The translations under genes and the position numbers were made by a program. Shown piece after piece: positions 16,305 to 24,099 of a stretch of DNA of 64,000 nt. Positions within the stretch are counted from its first letter, which is position 1. Every line of letters begins with the position of its first letter. The DNA is from Patescibacteria group bacterium. Its GTDB lineage: Bacteria > Patescibacteriota > Minisyncoccia > UBA6257 > 2-01-FULL-56-20. The notes beneath the pieces were generated by a model. The model had not been told where the DNA came from. It searched no databases and saw only the letters and a list, made by a program, of their open reading frames with translations. Location: NCBI GenBank assembly GCA_028865305.1, contig JAGWKM010000001.1, positions 58,762-122,761 on the forward strand. The letters run 5' to 3'.

Positions 16305-16673
16305 ATGCACTGGATTTTAAAAGCTCTTTTGACCGTCCTTGGCAATGCTTTTGCGCTCTGGCTCGCCAATCTTTTCATTCCGGGCTTCGTGGTGCAGGCG
16401 ACTGTACTGCAGCTTTTGCTGGTTGCCCTTGTTCTCGCGCTTTTGAACTGGGTTTTGAAACCGATTTTGACGCTTCTCTTCGGGCCGCTTATCATCTTGA
16501 CGCTCGGCATCGGCGTCCTCATCGTGAATGCGGTTATTTTGCTTTTGCTGCCGTGGTTGACGAATCACATTGACTTTTTGAGGGAAAGCGTTAATATTCA
16601 GAACATTCCGGCACTGATATTAGCTACGGTGCTGGTCAGCATCGTAAATCTGATGGTGCATGTGATCGAGTGA
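16305..16673 (+). CDS. Phage-holin-4/YvlD-like small membrane protein
   Basis: Four hydrophobic helices in 122 aa with the typical family start (GNAFALWLANLFIPGFVV) and the repeated NWVLKPILTLLFGPLIILTLG pattern, in which a Pro-containing turn joins helices 2 and 3. This matches Phage_holin_4_2 (PF04020), a widespread membrane family of unknown function that is not a true holin in most bacteria. TATAAT ends 6 nt before the ATG, giving a leaderless mRNA. secG follows on the same strand about 80 bp downstream, after a heptad-repeat tract. Confidence 0.75.
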   Translation: MHWILKALLTVLGNAFALWLANLFIPGFVVQATVLQLLLVALVLALLNWVLKPILTLLFGPLIILTLGIGVLIVNAVILLLLPWLTNHIDFLRESVNIQNIPALILATVLVSIVNLMVHVIE

Positions 16674-16687
16674 TGGAATTCGGGGGG

Positions 16688-16741
16688 TGGTGGAAGCTGA
16701 AAAATCCATTCCATTCTCCATTCTCCAGTTTCCAGCTTCCT
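16688..16741. repeat. Palindromic heptad-repeat tract upstream of secG
   Basis: GGTGGAAGCTGAAAAATCC on the left, CCATTCTCCATTCTCC and TTTCCAGCTTCC on the right; the outer GGAAGCTG/CAGCTTCC halves pair. Confidence 0.65.
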
Positions 16742-16752
16742 TTATTACAACA

Positions 16753-16962
16753 ATGGCCATAATCCAAATTATCCTTGCGGTTATCATCGTCGCGCTCATC
16801 CTGCTCCAGGAGCGTTCTTCCGGCATGTCCGGGCTTTTCGGCGGTTCGGGCGAGGGTTTTTACCAGGCGCGGCGCGGGATGGAAAAAATCATCTTTTATG
16901 CGACGATCGGGTTGTCGGTTTTGTTCGTGGTGCTCGCGGTGTGGCAGCTTGTGGCACATTAG
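16753..16962 (+). CDS. secG: Protein translocase subunit SecG
   Basis: SecG is the small two-helix subunit of the SecYEG channel. The protein is 69 aa with two membrane helices (AIIQIILAVIIVALILLQ and IIFYATIGLSVLFVVLAVWQL) joined by the characteristic loop ERSSGMSGLFGGSGEGFYQARRG. The Met at 16753 was chosen because it begins the first helix directly; the 22 codons before it are encoded by a heptad-repeat tract and do not look like protein. Confidence 0.9.
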   Translation: MAIIQIILAVIIVALILLQERSSGMSGLFGGSGEGFYQARRGMEKIIFYATIGLSVLFVVLAVWQLVAH

Positions 16963-17068
16963 GAATTTTCAATTTCGATTTCCGATCTCCGGAACCATTT
17001 CCAATATTTCGTCTTCGCCGTTCGCAATGGCTTGAAAATGATGATTGAAAATCGGAATTGAAAACTGC
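16963..17068. repeat. Palindromic A/T-rich repeat between secG and the peptide-binding protein gene
   Basis: GAATTTTCAATTTCGATTTCC on the left and GATTGAAAATCGGAATTGAAAA on the right are complementary; TTTTCAAT-type units match the heptad family. Confidence 0.6.
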
Positions 17069-17073
17069 TCCCC

Positions 17074-18735
17074 ATGTCCTTTCTCAAAAAAATTTATCTT
17101 GCCTTCACGAAACCGGAGCGTACCTCTTTCCTGGTTTCTTCCGCGATTGCGCTCGCCAGTTTAATTGTCCTTGCGAGCATTTTTTTTATCCAGACAACCA
17201 AAGCGGTGCCTGCGGCCGGCGGCGAGTTCACGGAGGGCGCGCTCGGACAGCCTGAACAGGTAAATCCGGTGACGGCAACGGCCCGAGTGGATTTAGATTT
17301 GGTGAAACTGATCTACAGCAATGTTTATGACATTGCGGACAGCATTGATGCGACGTCGAGCGGCAGAATTTGGACGGTGCGGCTCAAGGAAAATCTCCAT
17401 TGGCAGGATGGGCAGAAGCTGACGAGCGATGACGTCATTTTTACGGTGCAGTCGATCCAGAACCCCGATGCCCGTTCGCCGCAGCTTGCCGATTGGCAGG
17501 GTGTGGCCGTGAGCCGCGTGAGCGAGCTTGAAGTGCAATTCACGCTGCCCGGGCCGTATGCATTTTTCGGCGATAACCTGAAAAATCTGTATATCTTGCC
17601 GAAGCACCTGTTTGCCGACGCCGCACCCGGCAACTGGCGGCTTTCGGAATACGACCTGAAGCCGGTCGGCAGCGGCCCCTACCAATTTGTTTCTTATGAC
17701 CGTACGTCGGATGGATTTATTTCGGGTTACCACTTGGCGGCGTGGGGCGGATCGTTCGCCGTGCAGCCATTGATCCAGAATTTCGATTTTTCGTTTTTCC
17801 GCAACGAGAACGATTTGGCGCAAGGCTTCAATGCCGGGCAGATTGACGGATTCGCGCCGCAAATGCCCGGCGACCTCGCCGCCATTACCCGGCCGTATAA
17901 TTTGTTTTCCTGGCGTACGCCGGGGTATTATGCCGTTTTTTGGAACCAAGGCAATAATGCCGCATTGCAGGACCCGAGCGTGCGGGAAGCGCTTGCGATG
18001 GCTGTGGACCGGGACGCGTTGATCAGCCAGCTCGGTGCGGGAAACAGGCAGGGGACATGGTATGTGCCTGATGACGGCCCGATTCCGCCCGGCGCGGCAT
18101 TTTATTCCGCTCCCCAAATTTCATCTTCCGGCATCGACCTTGCTTCATCGACGCTCGATTCGGCTGGATGGAAAATGGGATCCGACGGCATCCGTGCGAA
18201 AACAATCCGGAAAACGAGCGTTCCTTTGTCCATCACTTTAGTAGTGCCCCAGATCGATTTCCTGGTCCGGACGGCAAACTATTTGCAAACGGTTTGGCGA
18301 CAGCTTGGGGTTCAGGTGACCATAACGCCGGATTCTCCCGATTCGATTGATGCTGATTATATCGAAAATCGGAGCTATCAGGCGCTCCTTTTCGGGAATA
18401 TCCTGGGGCCGAGCTCTGACCTTTACGCATTTTGGGATTCTTCGCAGCGGTTTTCGCCGGGACTGAACCTTGCGGTCTACGGCAACCCGAAAGCGGATGC
18501 CCTCATTGAATCCGCGCGGCAGACGCTCAATAATGCTTCGCAGACGCAGGAATTGGCGGCGGCCGAACAGGCCATCATAAATGACGCGCCGGCCCTCTTC
18601 CTTTTTTCGCCGAACGACCTTTATGCGGTAAACAAAACCATTCAGGGTATCGCGCCGGCCATCCTTTCCGATCCGTCAGACCGGTTCCGCGAAGTGCCAA
18701 GTTGGTATTTGGAGACGGCGAGAGTGTTGAAATGA
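17074..18735 (+). CDS. Oligopeptide ABC transporter substrate-binding protein (SBP_bac_5)
   Basis: The 553-aa protein has an N-terminal membrane anchor (SSAIALASLIVLASIFFIQ) rather than a lipobox, then the family-5 extracellular binding-protein fold: GGEFTEGALGQPEQVNPV, the WTVRLKENLHWQDGQKLTSDDVIFT motif, and PVGSGPYQFVSYDR. It should capture peptides or related ligands outside the cell for an ABC importer. No permease or ATPase genes for it are adjacent. The start follows a palindromic repeat and has no clear Shine-Dalgarno sequence. Confidence 0.85.
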   Translation: MSFLKKIYLAFTKPERTSFLVSSAIALASLIVLASIFFIQTTKAVPAAGGEFTEGALGQPEQVNPVTATARVDLDLVKLIYSNVYDIADSIDATSSGRIWTVRLKENLHWQDGQKLTSDDVIFTVQSIQNPDARSPQLADWQGVAVSRVSELEVQFTLPGPYAFFGDNLKNLYILPKHLFADAAPGNWRLSEYDLKPVGSGPYQFVSYDRTSDGFISGYHLAAWGGSFAVQPLIQNFDFSFFRNENDLAQGFNAGQIDGFAPQMPGDLAAITRPYNLFSWRTPGYYAVFWNQGNNAALQDPSVREALAMAVDRDALISQLGAGNRQGTWYVPDDGPIPPGAAFYSAPQISSSGIDLASSTLDSAGWKMGSDGIRAKTIRKTSVPLSITLVVPQIDFLVRTANYLQTVWRQLGVQVTITPDSPDSIDADYIENRSYQALLFGNILGPSSDLYAFWDSSQRFSPGLNLAVYGNPKADALIESARQTLNNASQTQELAAAEQAIINDAPALFLFSPNDLYAVNKTIQGIAPAILSDPSDRFREVPSWYLETARVLK

Positions 18736-18770
18736 CTTCACGGGAATACTATTCGATTTAAGCACGGACA

Positions 18771-18800
18771 AAAAAGCCGCTTCAAGGATGAAGTGGCTGA
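18771..18800 (-). terminator. Terminator of the 18.8-19.15 kb minus-strand gene
   Basis: On the minus strand, AGCCACTTCA / TGAAGCGGCT (one mismatch) with loop TCCT is followed by six T. The stop codon of the gene lies in the loop and right arm. Confidence 0.65.
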
Positions 18801-19150
18801 CGGCCATCATGGAAGTACTTATACAGGAACCATAGGCAATACCAAGGACTCGAGGCAACGAACCAAGAGCCTACTGCAATAAACATGCCGGGACATATGG
18901 GAACGAAAAGAATTATATTCAAATAGATTAGATACCAAAGCCAGTCAAGCGAAGGCACGTGTATGGCGAGTGGTATCATGATCAGTCCGATCAACCCGAA
19001 ATAGGTCCAAACTCCTTCTCTGCCACGACTTCCCTCTTCGCCTTCGTGGCCGAAAACAAAACGGTGAAGAGGGCGGTGAATGAAAAGATAAACAAAGAGC
19101 GAAAATCCCCCATACCACATAATCATCACGGCCACGCTTTTAGTTTGCAT
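18782..19150 (-). CDS. Hypothetical membrane protein, 122 aa
   Basis: Three to four membrane helices with many Trp and Tyr (MIMWYGGFSLFVYLFIHRPLH, YFGLIGLIMIPLAIHV, WLWYLIYLNIILFVPICPG). A charged, Gly-rich loop (GHEGEEGSRGREG) separates the first two. GAGGTG lies 5 nt before the ATG, and a terminator overlaps the stop codon, so the gene is likely real. No family is recognised and nothing in the neighbourhood indicates its role. Confidence 0.6.
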   Translation of the reverse strand: MQTKSVAVMIMWYGGFSLFVYLFIHRPLHRFVFGHEGEEGSRGREGVWTYFGLIGLIMIPLAIHVPSLDWLWYLIYLNIILFVPICPGMFIAVGSWFVASSPWYCLWFLYKYFHDGRQPLHP

Positions 19151-19283
19151 GCGGCACCTCTGATCAGATATTAGATCTTCTACCGGGTAGCCGTCAACAG
19201 GATTTGACTTTATTGCTCAATCCATGCTATGCTGTAATTTCTTTGAATATTGATTGATTTCGAATTAAAAAAGTTCCATATGC

Positions 19284-19367
19284 GCCGAGGTGGCGGAATT
19301 GGCAGACGCACTGGCTTCAGGTGCCAGCGATCGCAAGATCATAAGGGTTCAAATCCCTTCCTCGGCA
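19284..19367 (+). tRNA. tRNA-Leu (anticodon CAG)
   Basis: Acceptor GCCGAGG/CCTCGGC, anticodon stem CTGGC/GCCAG with loop TTCAGGT (CAG), a long variable arm GATCGCAAGATC as expected for Leu, and T-arm GGGTTCAAATCCC. A TTGACT -35 about 80 bp upstream with TATGCT gives a plausible promoter. CCA is not encoded. Confidence 0.93.
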
Positions 19368-19388
19368 CTAAAATAAAATAAAAAATGA

Positions 19389-19510
19389 GCCGAGGAAGGG
19401 GTTCGAAGCGCGGAGGGGGCCGGGGAACCGCGGACGGTTCCCTGCCTGCCGGCAGGCAGGTTTCCAAAAAATTTCGTAAAACGAAATTTTGTTCAAATCC
19501 TTTCCTCGGC
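19389..19510. repeat. Palindromic element mimicking the 3' end of the preceding tRNA-Leu
   Basis: The left end 19389-19407 is an inverted copy of the tRNA-Leu 3' end; the right end 19491-19510 is a direct copy (TTCAAATCC.TTCCTCGGC). Between them are three hairpins: GGGAACCG/CGGTTCCC, TGCCTGCCGGCAGGCA and AAAATTTCGT/ACGAAATTTT. The same layout occurs beside tRNA-Pro. Confidence 0.75.
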
Positions 19511-19536
19511 ACTCATTAAATAAAAATTAAATAATT

Positions 19537-21462
19537 ATGATTAAAAAATCAGAATCGAAAGAGCTGATGGAAAATTCAGCGCATGGCCTGCACAGCTTCA
19601 GCGGAACAGGCAAAACTACCGCTCCTTCCCGGCCGCGGATACAACCGCCGGCCATTCGGCCGCGCCCCGCGCGCCCCGCGGTTTCTCCGATAAAAACCGG
19701 CGGCCGCCGGCCGGCGCGATCGACGGCTCCCCGCTCGCCGCGGACGGCATCCTTGCCCCGCTTGGTCCGCGAAATGCATCCGGCCCAGGGGAGCGGCGCC
19801 GAGTCGCTTCGTTTCGTACCGCTCGGCGGATTGGAGGAGGTCGGCCGGAACTGCATGTTTCTTGAATACAAAAATGAGATTGTCCTCATCGACGTCGGTT
19901 TGCAGTTTCCTGAAGATGAAACGCCGGGCATTGATTACATCATCCCGAACGTCCAATATCTCGAAAAGAAAAAAGAACATATCGTCGGCATCGTTTTGAC
20001 GCACGGCCACTATGACCACATTGGCGCCTTGCCGCACCTGCTCGACAAGCTCGGCAATCCGCCGATCTACACGACTTCGATCACGAAGGCCATCATTGAA
20101 AAACGGCAGGAGGACTTCCCGAATTCGCCGAAAATGAAAGTGCAGGTCGTGAAAAACGGCGACGAACTCAAGCTGTCGAATTATTTCGACGCGGTTTTCT
20201 TCGGGGTGCCGCATACCATTCCGGAGACGACCGGTGTTCTCATGAAAACACCGATCGGCAACGTGGTGCACTTCGCCGATTTCCGCATCGATTACAACGA
20301 CGAAGGCGAGCCGCAGGGGCTCGAGGAATTTGAACGCATCGGCCGCATGGGCGTGCACAGTTTCATGATTGATAGCACGAATGCCGAGAAGCCGGGGCAC
20401 TCGCTCTCGGAAAAAACCGTCGAAAAGAATCTGGAGGAGATTTTCAAAAAAGCGGAAGGCCGCATCATCGTGGCGACGTTCGCTTCGCTTCTCACCCGCA
20501 TCGCGGAGATCATCAAAATTTGCGAGCGCATCGGGCGGAAAGTCGCGCTTTCCGGCTATTCGATGAAAACGAATATCCAAATCGCGCAGTCGCTCGGATT
20601 CGTTAAGGCCAAAGAAGGCACGATTATCCCGATCGAGGAAGCCGGCAAGATCCGTGACGAAAAACTGCTGATTCTTTCGACGGGAGCGCAGGGAGAGTCG
20701 AATGCGAGCTTGATGAAAATCATCACGGGCGAGCACCGGCATTTGAAGGTGAAGCCCGGCGACACGTTCGTACTTTCATCTTCAGTCATTCCGGGGAACG
20801 AAAAGAGCGTGCAGACGGTGAAAGACAATCTTGCGCGGCAGGGGGCCATCGTCTACCATTCTTCGTTCGTCGACATCCACTCATCCGGCCACGCGCCGAA
20901 GGAGGACCTGAAGCTTGTGATGAAGCTCATCAACCCGAAGTTTTTGGTGCCGGTGCATGGCTATTATTTCATGCGCGCGGCGAACGGCTTGTCGGCACGG
21001 GAAATCGGCATTCCGAAAGAGAACATCATTTTGATGGATAACGGCGAGGTGGCGGAGCTTACGAAAGATTCGTTCAGGGTGACGGGCGAGACGGTGCCGG
21101 CGTTTTACGTGATGGTCGACGGGCTCGGCGTCGGCGACGTTGAGGAGGTAGTGCTCCGCGACCGCCGGACGCTCGCGCAGGAGGGAATGATTGTGATTAT
21201 TCTGACGATTGACCGGAATAAGGGCGGGAAGCTGCTCAAAAATCCGGACATCATTTCGCGCGGATTCATTTACCTGAAAGAGAACCAGCAGATCATTGAT
21301 GAGATGCGGAAGCGGCTGCGCGGCCTGACGGAGCGGCTGCCGAACTACCGCGAGATCGAGCCGGATTACCTGAAGACGCTGATTCGCGACCAGGTTGGGC
21401 AGTTCCTGTACAATAAGACGCGCCGCCGGCCGATGATTTTGCCGGTGATCATCGAGATATAG
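19537..21462 (+). CDS. rnj: Ribonuclease J with Pro/Arg-rich N-terminal extension
   Basis: RNase J combines 5'-3' exonuclease and endonuclease activity in mRNA decay. An approximately 85-residue low-complexity tail (Pro, Arg, Ala, Ser) precedes the RNase J core, which starts RFVPLGGLEEVGRNC. The zinc motif reads THGHYDHIGALP at about residue 155 with Tyr in place of the more usual Glu. Later motifs include HFADFRIDY, LSTGAQGESNASL, SSSVIPGNE and HSSGHAPKEDL, then the C-terminal domain. The basic tail may bind RNA. The start codon follows the tRNA-linked palindrome, and no ribosome-binding site stands out, so the exact start is uncertain. Confidence 0.9.
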   Translation: MIKKSESKELMENSAHGLHSFSGTGKTTAPSRPRIQPPAIRPRPARPAVSPIKTGGRRPARSTAPRSPRTASLPRLVREMHPAQGSGAESLRFVPLGGLEEVGRNCMFLEYKNEIVLIDVGLQFPEDETPGIDYIIPNVQYLEKKKEHIVGIVLTHGHYDHIGALPHLLDKLGNPPIYTTSITKAIIEKRQEDFPNSPKMKVQVVKNGDELKLSNYFDAVFFGVPHTIPETTGVLMKTPIGNVVHFADFRIDYNDEGEPQGLEEFERIGRMGVHSFMIDSTNAEKPGHSLSEKTVEKNLEEIFKKAEGRIIVATFASLLTRIAEIIKICERIGRKVALSGYSMKTNIQIAQSLGFVKAKEGTIIPIEEAGKIRDEKLLILSTGAQGESNASLMKIITGEHRHLKVKPGDTFVLSSSVIPGNEKSVQTVKDNLARQGAIVYHSSFVDIHSSGHAPKEDLKLVMKLINPKFLVPVHGYYFMRAANGLSAREIGIPKENIILMDNGEVAELTKDSFRVTGETVPAFYVMVDGLGVGDVEEVVLRDRRTLAQEGMIVIILTIDRNKGGKLLKNPDIISRGFIYLKENQQIIDEMRKRLRGLTERLPNYREIEPDYLKTLIRDQVGQFLYNKTRRRPMILPVIIEI

Positions 21463-21479
21463 AAAGAAGGATGCAAAAT

Positions 21480-21857
21480 TTAAGGATTTCCGAGCCGACG
21501 GACTTCTTCTTGTTTCTCGTTCAACAGCTTTTCCAGTTTTTCCGATAGTTGGTTCAGGGGCGTTGAACCGTCGAAGCCGGAAGTTAACAGGTATTCAATG
21601 CCGCTTTGCAGGTGTTCGAGCGTTTCGATTTCCATGTTGAGCAATTCGCGTTTTGGATCGGCCTCTTCAACGGCTTCTTCATGTTTCTCTAATTTGGGTA
21701 TGTAGGGTGCATTATAAACTCCGCGTCCCGCGCCTCGCGTGGCTGGTTTTTGAGAATTAGCCCCCAATTCCTGGATTTCTTTGCGGAGCCGTTCTTTTTC
21801 CTCTTCGGAAAGCTCGGCCTCCGGGGATTTATCGAAATCGCCTTCTTTTTCCGCCAT
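21480..21857 (-). CDS. Hypothetical charged coiled-coil protein, 125 aa
   Basis: The protein is very acidic and helical (SEEEKERLRKEIQELGAN at the start and NQLSEKLEKLLNEKQEEVRRLG at the end), with a less ordered middle (TRGAGRGVYNAPYIPKLEKHEE). On the minus strand TATAAT is followed by 6 nt and the ATG at 21857, which fixes the start and makes the mRNA leaderless. It is divergent from trpS. No family is recognised. Confidence 0.65.
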   Translation of the reverse strand: MAEKEGDFDKSPEAELSEEEKERLRKEIQELGANSQKPATRGAGRGVYNAPYIPKLEKHEEAVEEADPKRELLNMEIETLEHLQSGIEYLLTSGFDGSTPLNQLSEKLEKLLNEKQEEVRRLGNP

Positions 21858-21920
21858 ACCCGCATTATAGGACTTCGCCCGCGGATGGCAAATGGGGCAT
21901 GGCCGTGATATCATTTCGAT

Positions 21921-23006
21921 ATGAAACCCGTCCTTGTCTCCGGCATCCAGCCCTCCGGCCGGCTGCACATCGGGAATTATCTGGGCGCGCTGAAAAACTT
22001 CGTTGATCTGCAAAATTCCGGGAAATACGAGTGTCATTTTTTTATCGCTGACCTGCATTCGCTCACGGAGTCCTTCGAACCGGAAGAAAAGCGCGGGCAG
22101 ATTCTGAATCTCGCGGCGGATTTTTTGGCGGCCGGGATCGATCCGGAAAAATCGGTCATCTTTCAGCAATCCCGGATTCCGGCGCACAGCGAGCTCGCTT
22201 GGATTCTGAATACGATAACGCCGATGGGGGAGCTGGCGCGTATGACTCAATTTAAAGAAAAATCAGAAAAATTTAACGAAAAATATATAGAAGATTTAAA
22301 TTTACGTATTAAATCTGGGCAACCTCTTTCAACAGAAGAAGCTTTGAATAGTGTTTTTGTGAGATTGTCCGTCGCGAATGTCGGTCTGTTTGACTATCCA
22401 GTCCTGATGGCTGCGGATATTTTACTTTATGATGCGGCGGTTGTGCCGGTGGGAGATGATCAACTTCAGCATCTTGAGCTCACGCGCACGCTCGCGCGGA
22501 AATTCAATAAGAAATTCGGCAAAACGTTCATCGAGCCGAAGGATTTGCTTACGAAAACGCCGCGCGTGATGTCGCTCAAAGATCCGGCAAAGAAAATGTC
22601 CAAATCCCAGCCGGAGAGCTGCCTTTTCATCGATGATTCGCCGGAAGAAATCAGGCAGAAAATAGCCCGTGCGACCACCGATTCCGGTTCGGGAGTAAAA
22701 TATGATCCGGAAGAAAAACCCGGGCTTTCGAATTTGCTGGAAATTTATGCGGCATTGGGCGGCAAAGAACCGAAGGCGGTTGCGAAAGAATTCGCCGGCA
22801 AAAATTATTCCGCATTCAAGGCTGCACTTTCGGAACTCGTCGCGGATTATTTCGCCGATTTCCGGAAAAAGAAAAAAGAACTGCTGGCCTCCGGTTCGGA
22901 ATTGGCCACGGTTCTGAAAGCCGGTTCCGAACGTGCTAATATGGCAGCCGAGAAAAAAATCGCGGAAATACGGATGAAAATCGGAATTTCATTAAATAAT
23001 CATTAA
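21921..23006 (+). CDS. trpS: Tryptophanyl-tRNA synthetase
   Basis: A class I synthetase charging tRNA-Trp. The HIGH motif is RLHIGNYLGAL near residue 15, the KMSKS motif is KKMSKSQPESC, and VPVGDDQLQHLELTR is typical. Between TQFKEKS and GLFDYPVLMAADIL there are about 30 extra residues compared with E. coli or B. subtilis enzymes. They are encoded by strikingly A/T-rich DNA (about 22247-22365), unlike the rest of the gene. TATCAT at 21909-21914 ends 6 nt before the ATG, giving a leaderless mRNA. Confidence 0.93.
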   Translation: MKPVLVSGIQPSGRLHIGNYLGALKNFVDLQNSGKYECHFFIADLHSLTESFEPEEKRGQILNLAADFLAAGIDPEKSVIFQQSRIPAHSELAWILNTITPMGELARMTQFKEKSEKFNEKYIEDLNLRIKSGQPLSTEEALNSVFVRLSVANVGLFDYPVLMAADILLYDAAVVPVGDDQLQHLELTRTLARKFNKKFGKTFIEPKDLLTKTPRVMSLKDPAKKMSKSQPESCLFIDDSPEEIRQKIARATTDSGSGVKYDPEEKPGLSNLLEIYAALGGKEPKAVAKEFAGKNYSAFKAALSELVADYFADFRKKKKELLASGSELATVLKAGSERANMAAEKKIAEIRMKIGISLNNH

Positions 23007-23067
23007 AAAACTTTTGACAATTGATTTTGCGTCTTTATTCTGAAAATAAAGGCCGCGAAACCAATTT

Positions 23068-23256
23068 ATGATTAGTATGACACTTGATAAGCTTGCGAGA
23101 TTGATGTCAGATGGTTTTGACGAAATGAAAAGAAGATTTGATCGGCTCGAGATGAGAGTATGCCGGATTGATAACGAGCTTGAGAATTATCGTTTGGAAT
23201 TGAGGGATCACGAAAACCGGATCCAGGGCTTGGAAAGAAAAACGGGGATCGCCTGA
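23068..23256 (+). CDS. Small coiled-coil protein, 62 aa
   Basis: A short helical protein (LARLMSDGFDEMKRRFDRLEMRV...ELRDHENRIQGLERKTG) typical of small coiled-coil proteins with a DGFDEMKRRFD-type segment. Upstream is TTGACA with a 16-nt spacer to TATTCT. It ends 1 nt before the start codon of the methyltransferase gene, so the two are probably one operon. The start at 23068 or 23077 is equally possible. The function is unknown; oligomerisation is the only safe inference. Confidence 0.6.
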   Translation: MISMTLDKLARLMSDGFDEMKRRFDRLEMRVCRIDNELENYRLELRDHENRIQGLERKTGIA

Positions 23257-23257
23257 A

Positions 23258-23977
23258 ATGAAGCAGCAGACAGAATTGCTTGAGCGGTATAATGACAAGC
23301 TTGCGGAGGTTTACGACGAAGCTTCCCAAAAGCCGGAGTTCGACTGGCGGTCGGCGCGGGAGGTAAGTTCGTTTGTTTTGCCGTACGCGAAGCCTCGTGG
23401 CAAGGTTTTAGATGTCGGCGTGGGTACCGGACAATCATCAGAAGCACTTTACCGGGCGGGGTGTAAGATCACCGGCGTAGACATTTCGCAGAAGATGCTT
23501 GATGCTGCTCGGAAAAAATTTTCTGATTGGGATTTGCGCAAAGCCGACATTGAAAAAGACGTCTTGAAATTTAAAAAAGCATCATTCGATATCATTGTCG
23601 CGTCAGGCATTTTCGAATTTCTGGATGATTTGGAAGGCGTTTTGAAAAAATTGGCAGAACTTCTTGCGCCATCGGGCGTGATTTGTTTCACATTCGAAGA
23701 ATACTTGCCGGAGCACGAACTTCAGCAGTTCAAAGTGGCAGAACTGGGCAGGGGGATAGCAGATCCCGTTCCCGAACAGATTTCTTTCCGGGTGTACCGG
23801 CGCACCCTCGGGGAAATTGGGTTAGTTCTTAAAAAAATTGGAATGGATATCTCAGGACAAAAACAGTTCGTTTCATATTTCAAGACCAACCGAAAGATTC
23901 CAATAATATATCGAGTAATCTTAGCTCGAATGGGAAGGGAACGAAGGATTTCTACTCTACGAAGAAATCCAATCTAG
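23258..23977 (+). CDS. SAM-dependent class I methyltransferase
   Basis: A Rossmann-fold methyltransferase. Motif I is VLDVGVGTGQSSEAL, motif II ITGVDISQKML, and motif IV-like FDIIVASGIFEFLDDLEGVLKKL. This is the Methyltransf_11/25 type that methylates small molecules or proteins; the substrate cannot be read from sequence. It is coupled to the preceding coiled-coil gene. The last codons overlap a hairpin (GGATTTCT/AGAAATCC). A rho-independent terminator follows at 24034. Confidence 0.8.
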   Translation: MKQQTELLERYNDKLAEVYDEASQKPEFDWRSAREVSSFVLPYAKPRGKVLDVGVGTGQSSEALYRAGCKITGVDISQKMLDAARKKFSDWDLRKADIEKDVLKFKKASFDIIVASGIFEFLDDLEGVLKKLAELLAPSGVICFTFEEYLPEHELQQFKVAELGRGIADPVPEQISFRVYRRTLGEIGLVLKKIGMDISGQKQFVSYFKTNRKIPIIYRVILARMGRERRISTLRRNPI

Positions 23978-24033
23978 CCTCATCGTCGCAAATTTCAAGT
24001 TTGTGAATTGAGAAAATTTTCCCAGTCCATTGT

Positions 24034-24067
24034 CCGCCGCCAGCGAAAAGCATGCGGCGGTTTTTTT
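24034..24067 (+). terminator. Terminator after the methyltransferase gene
   Basis: CCGCCGC / GCGGCGG with a 13-nt loop is followed by seven T. Confidence 0.75.
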
Positions 24068-24099
24068 ATTTCCCAATCTTATCGCTCCTGCGGACGCCT

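Noticed and set aside
19576-20742. Open frame of 388 codons opposite RNase J
   Set aside because: Shadow frame; RNase J motifs on the plus strand are unambiguous.
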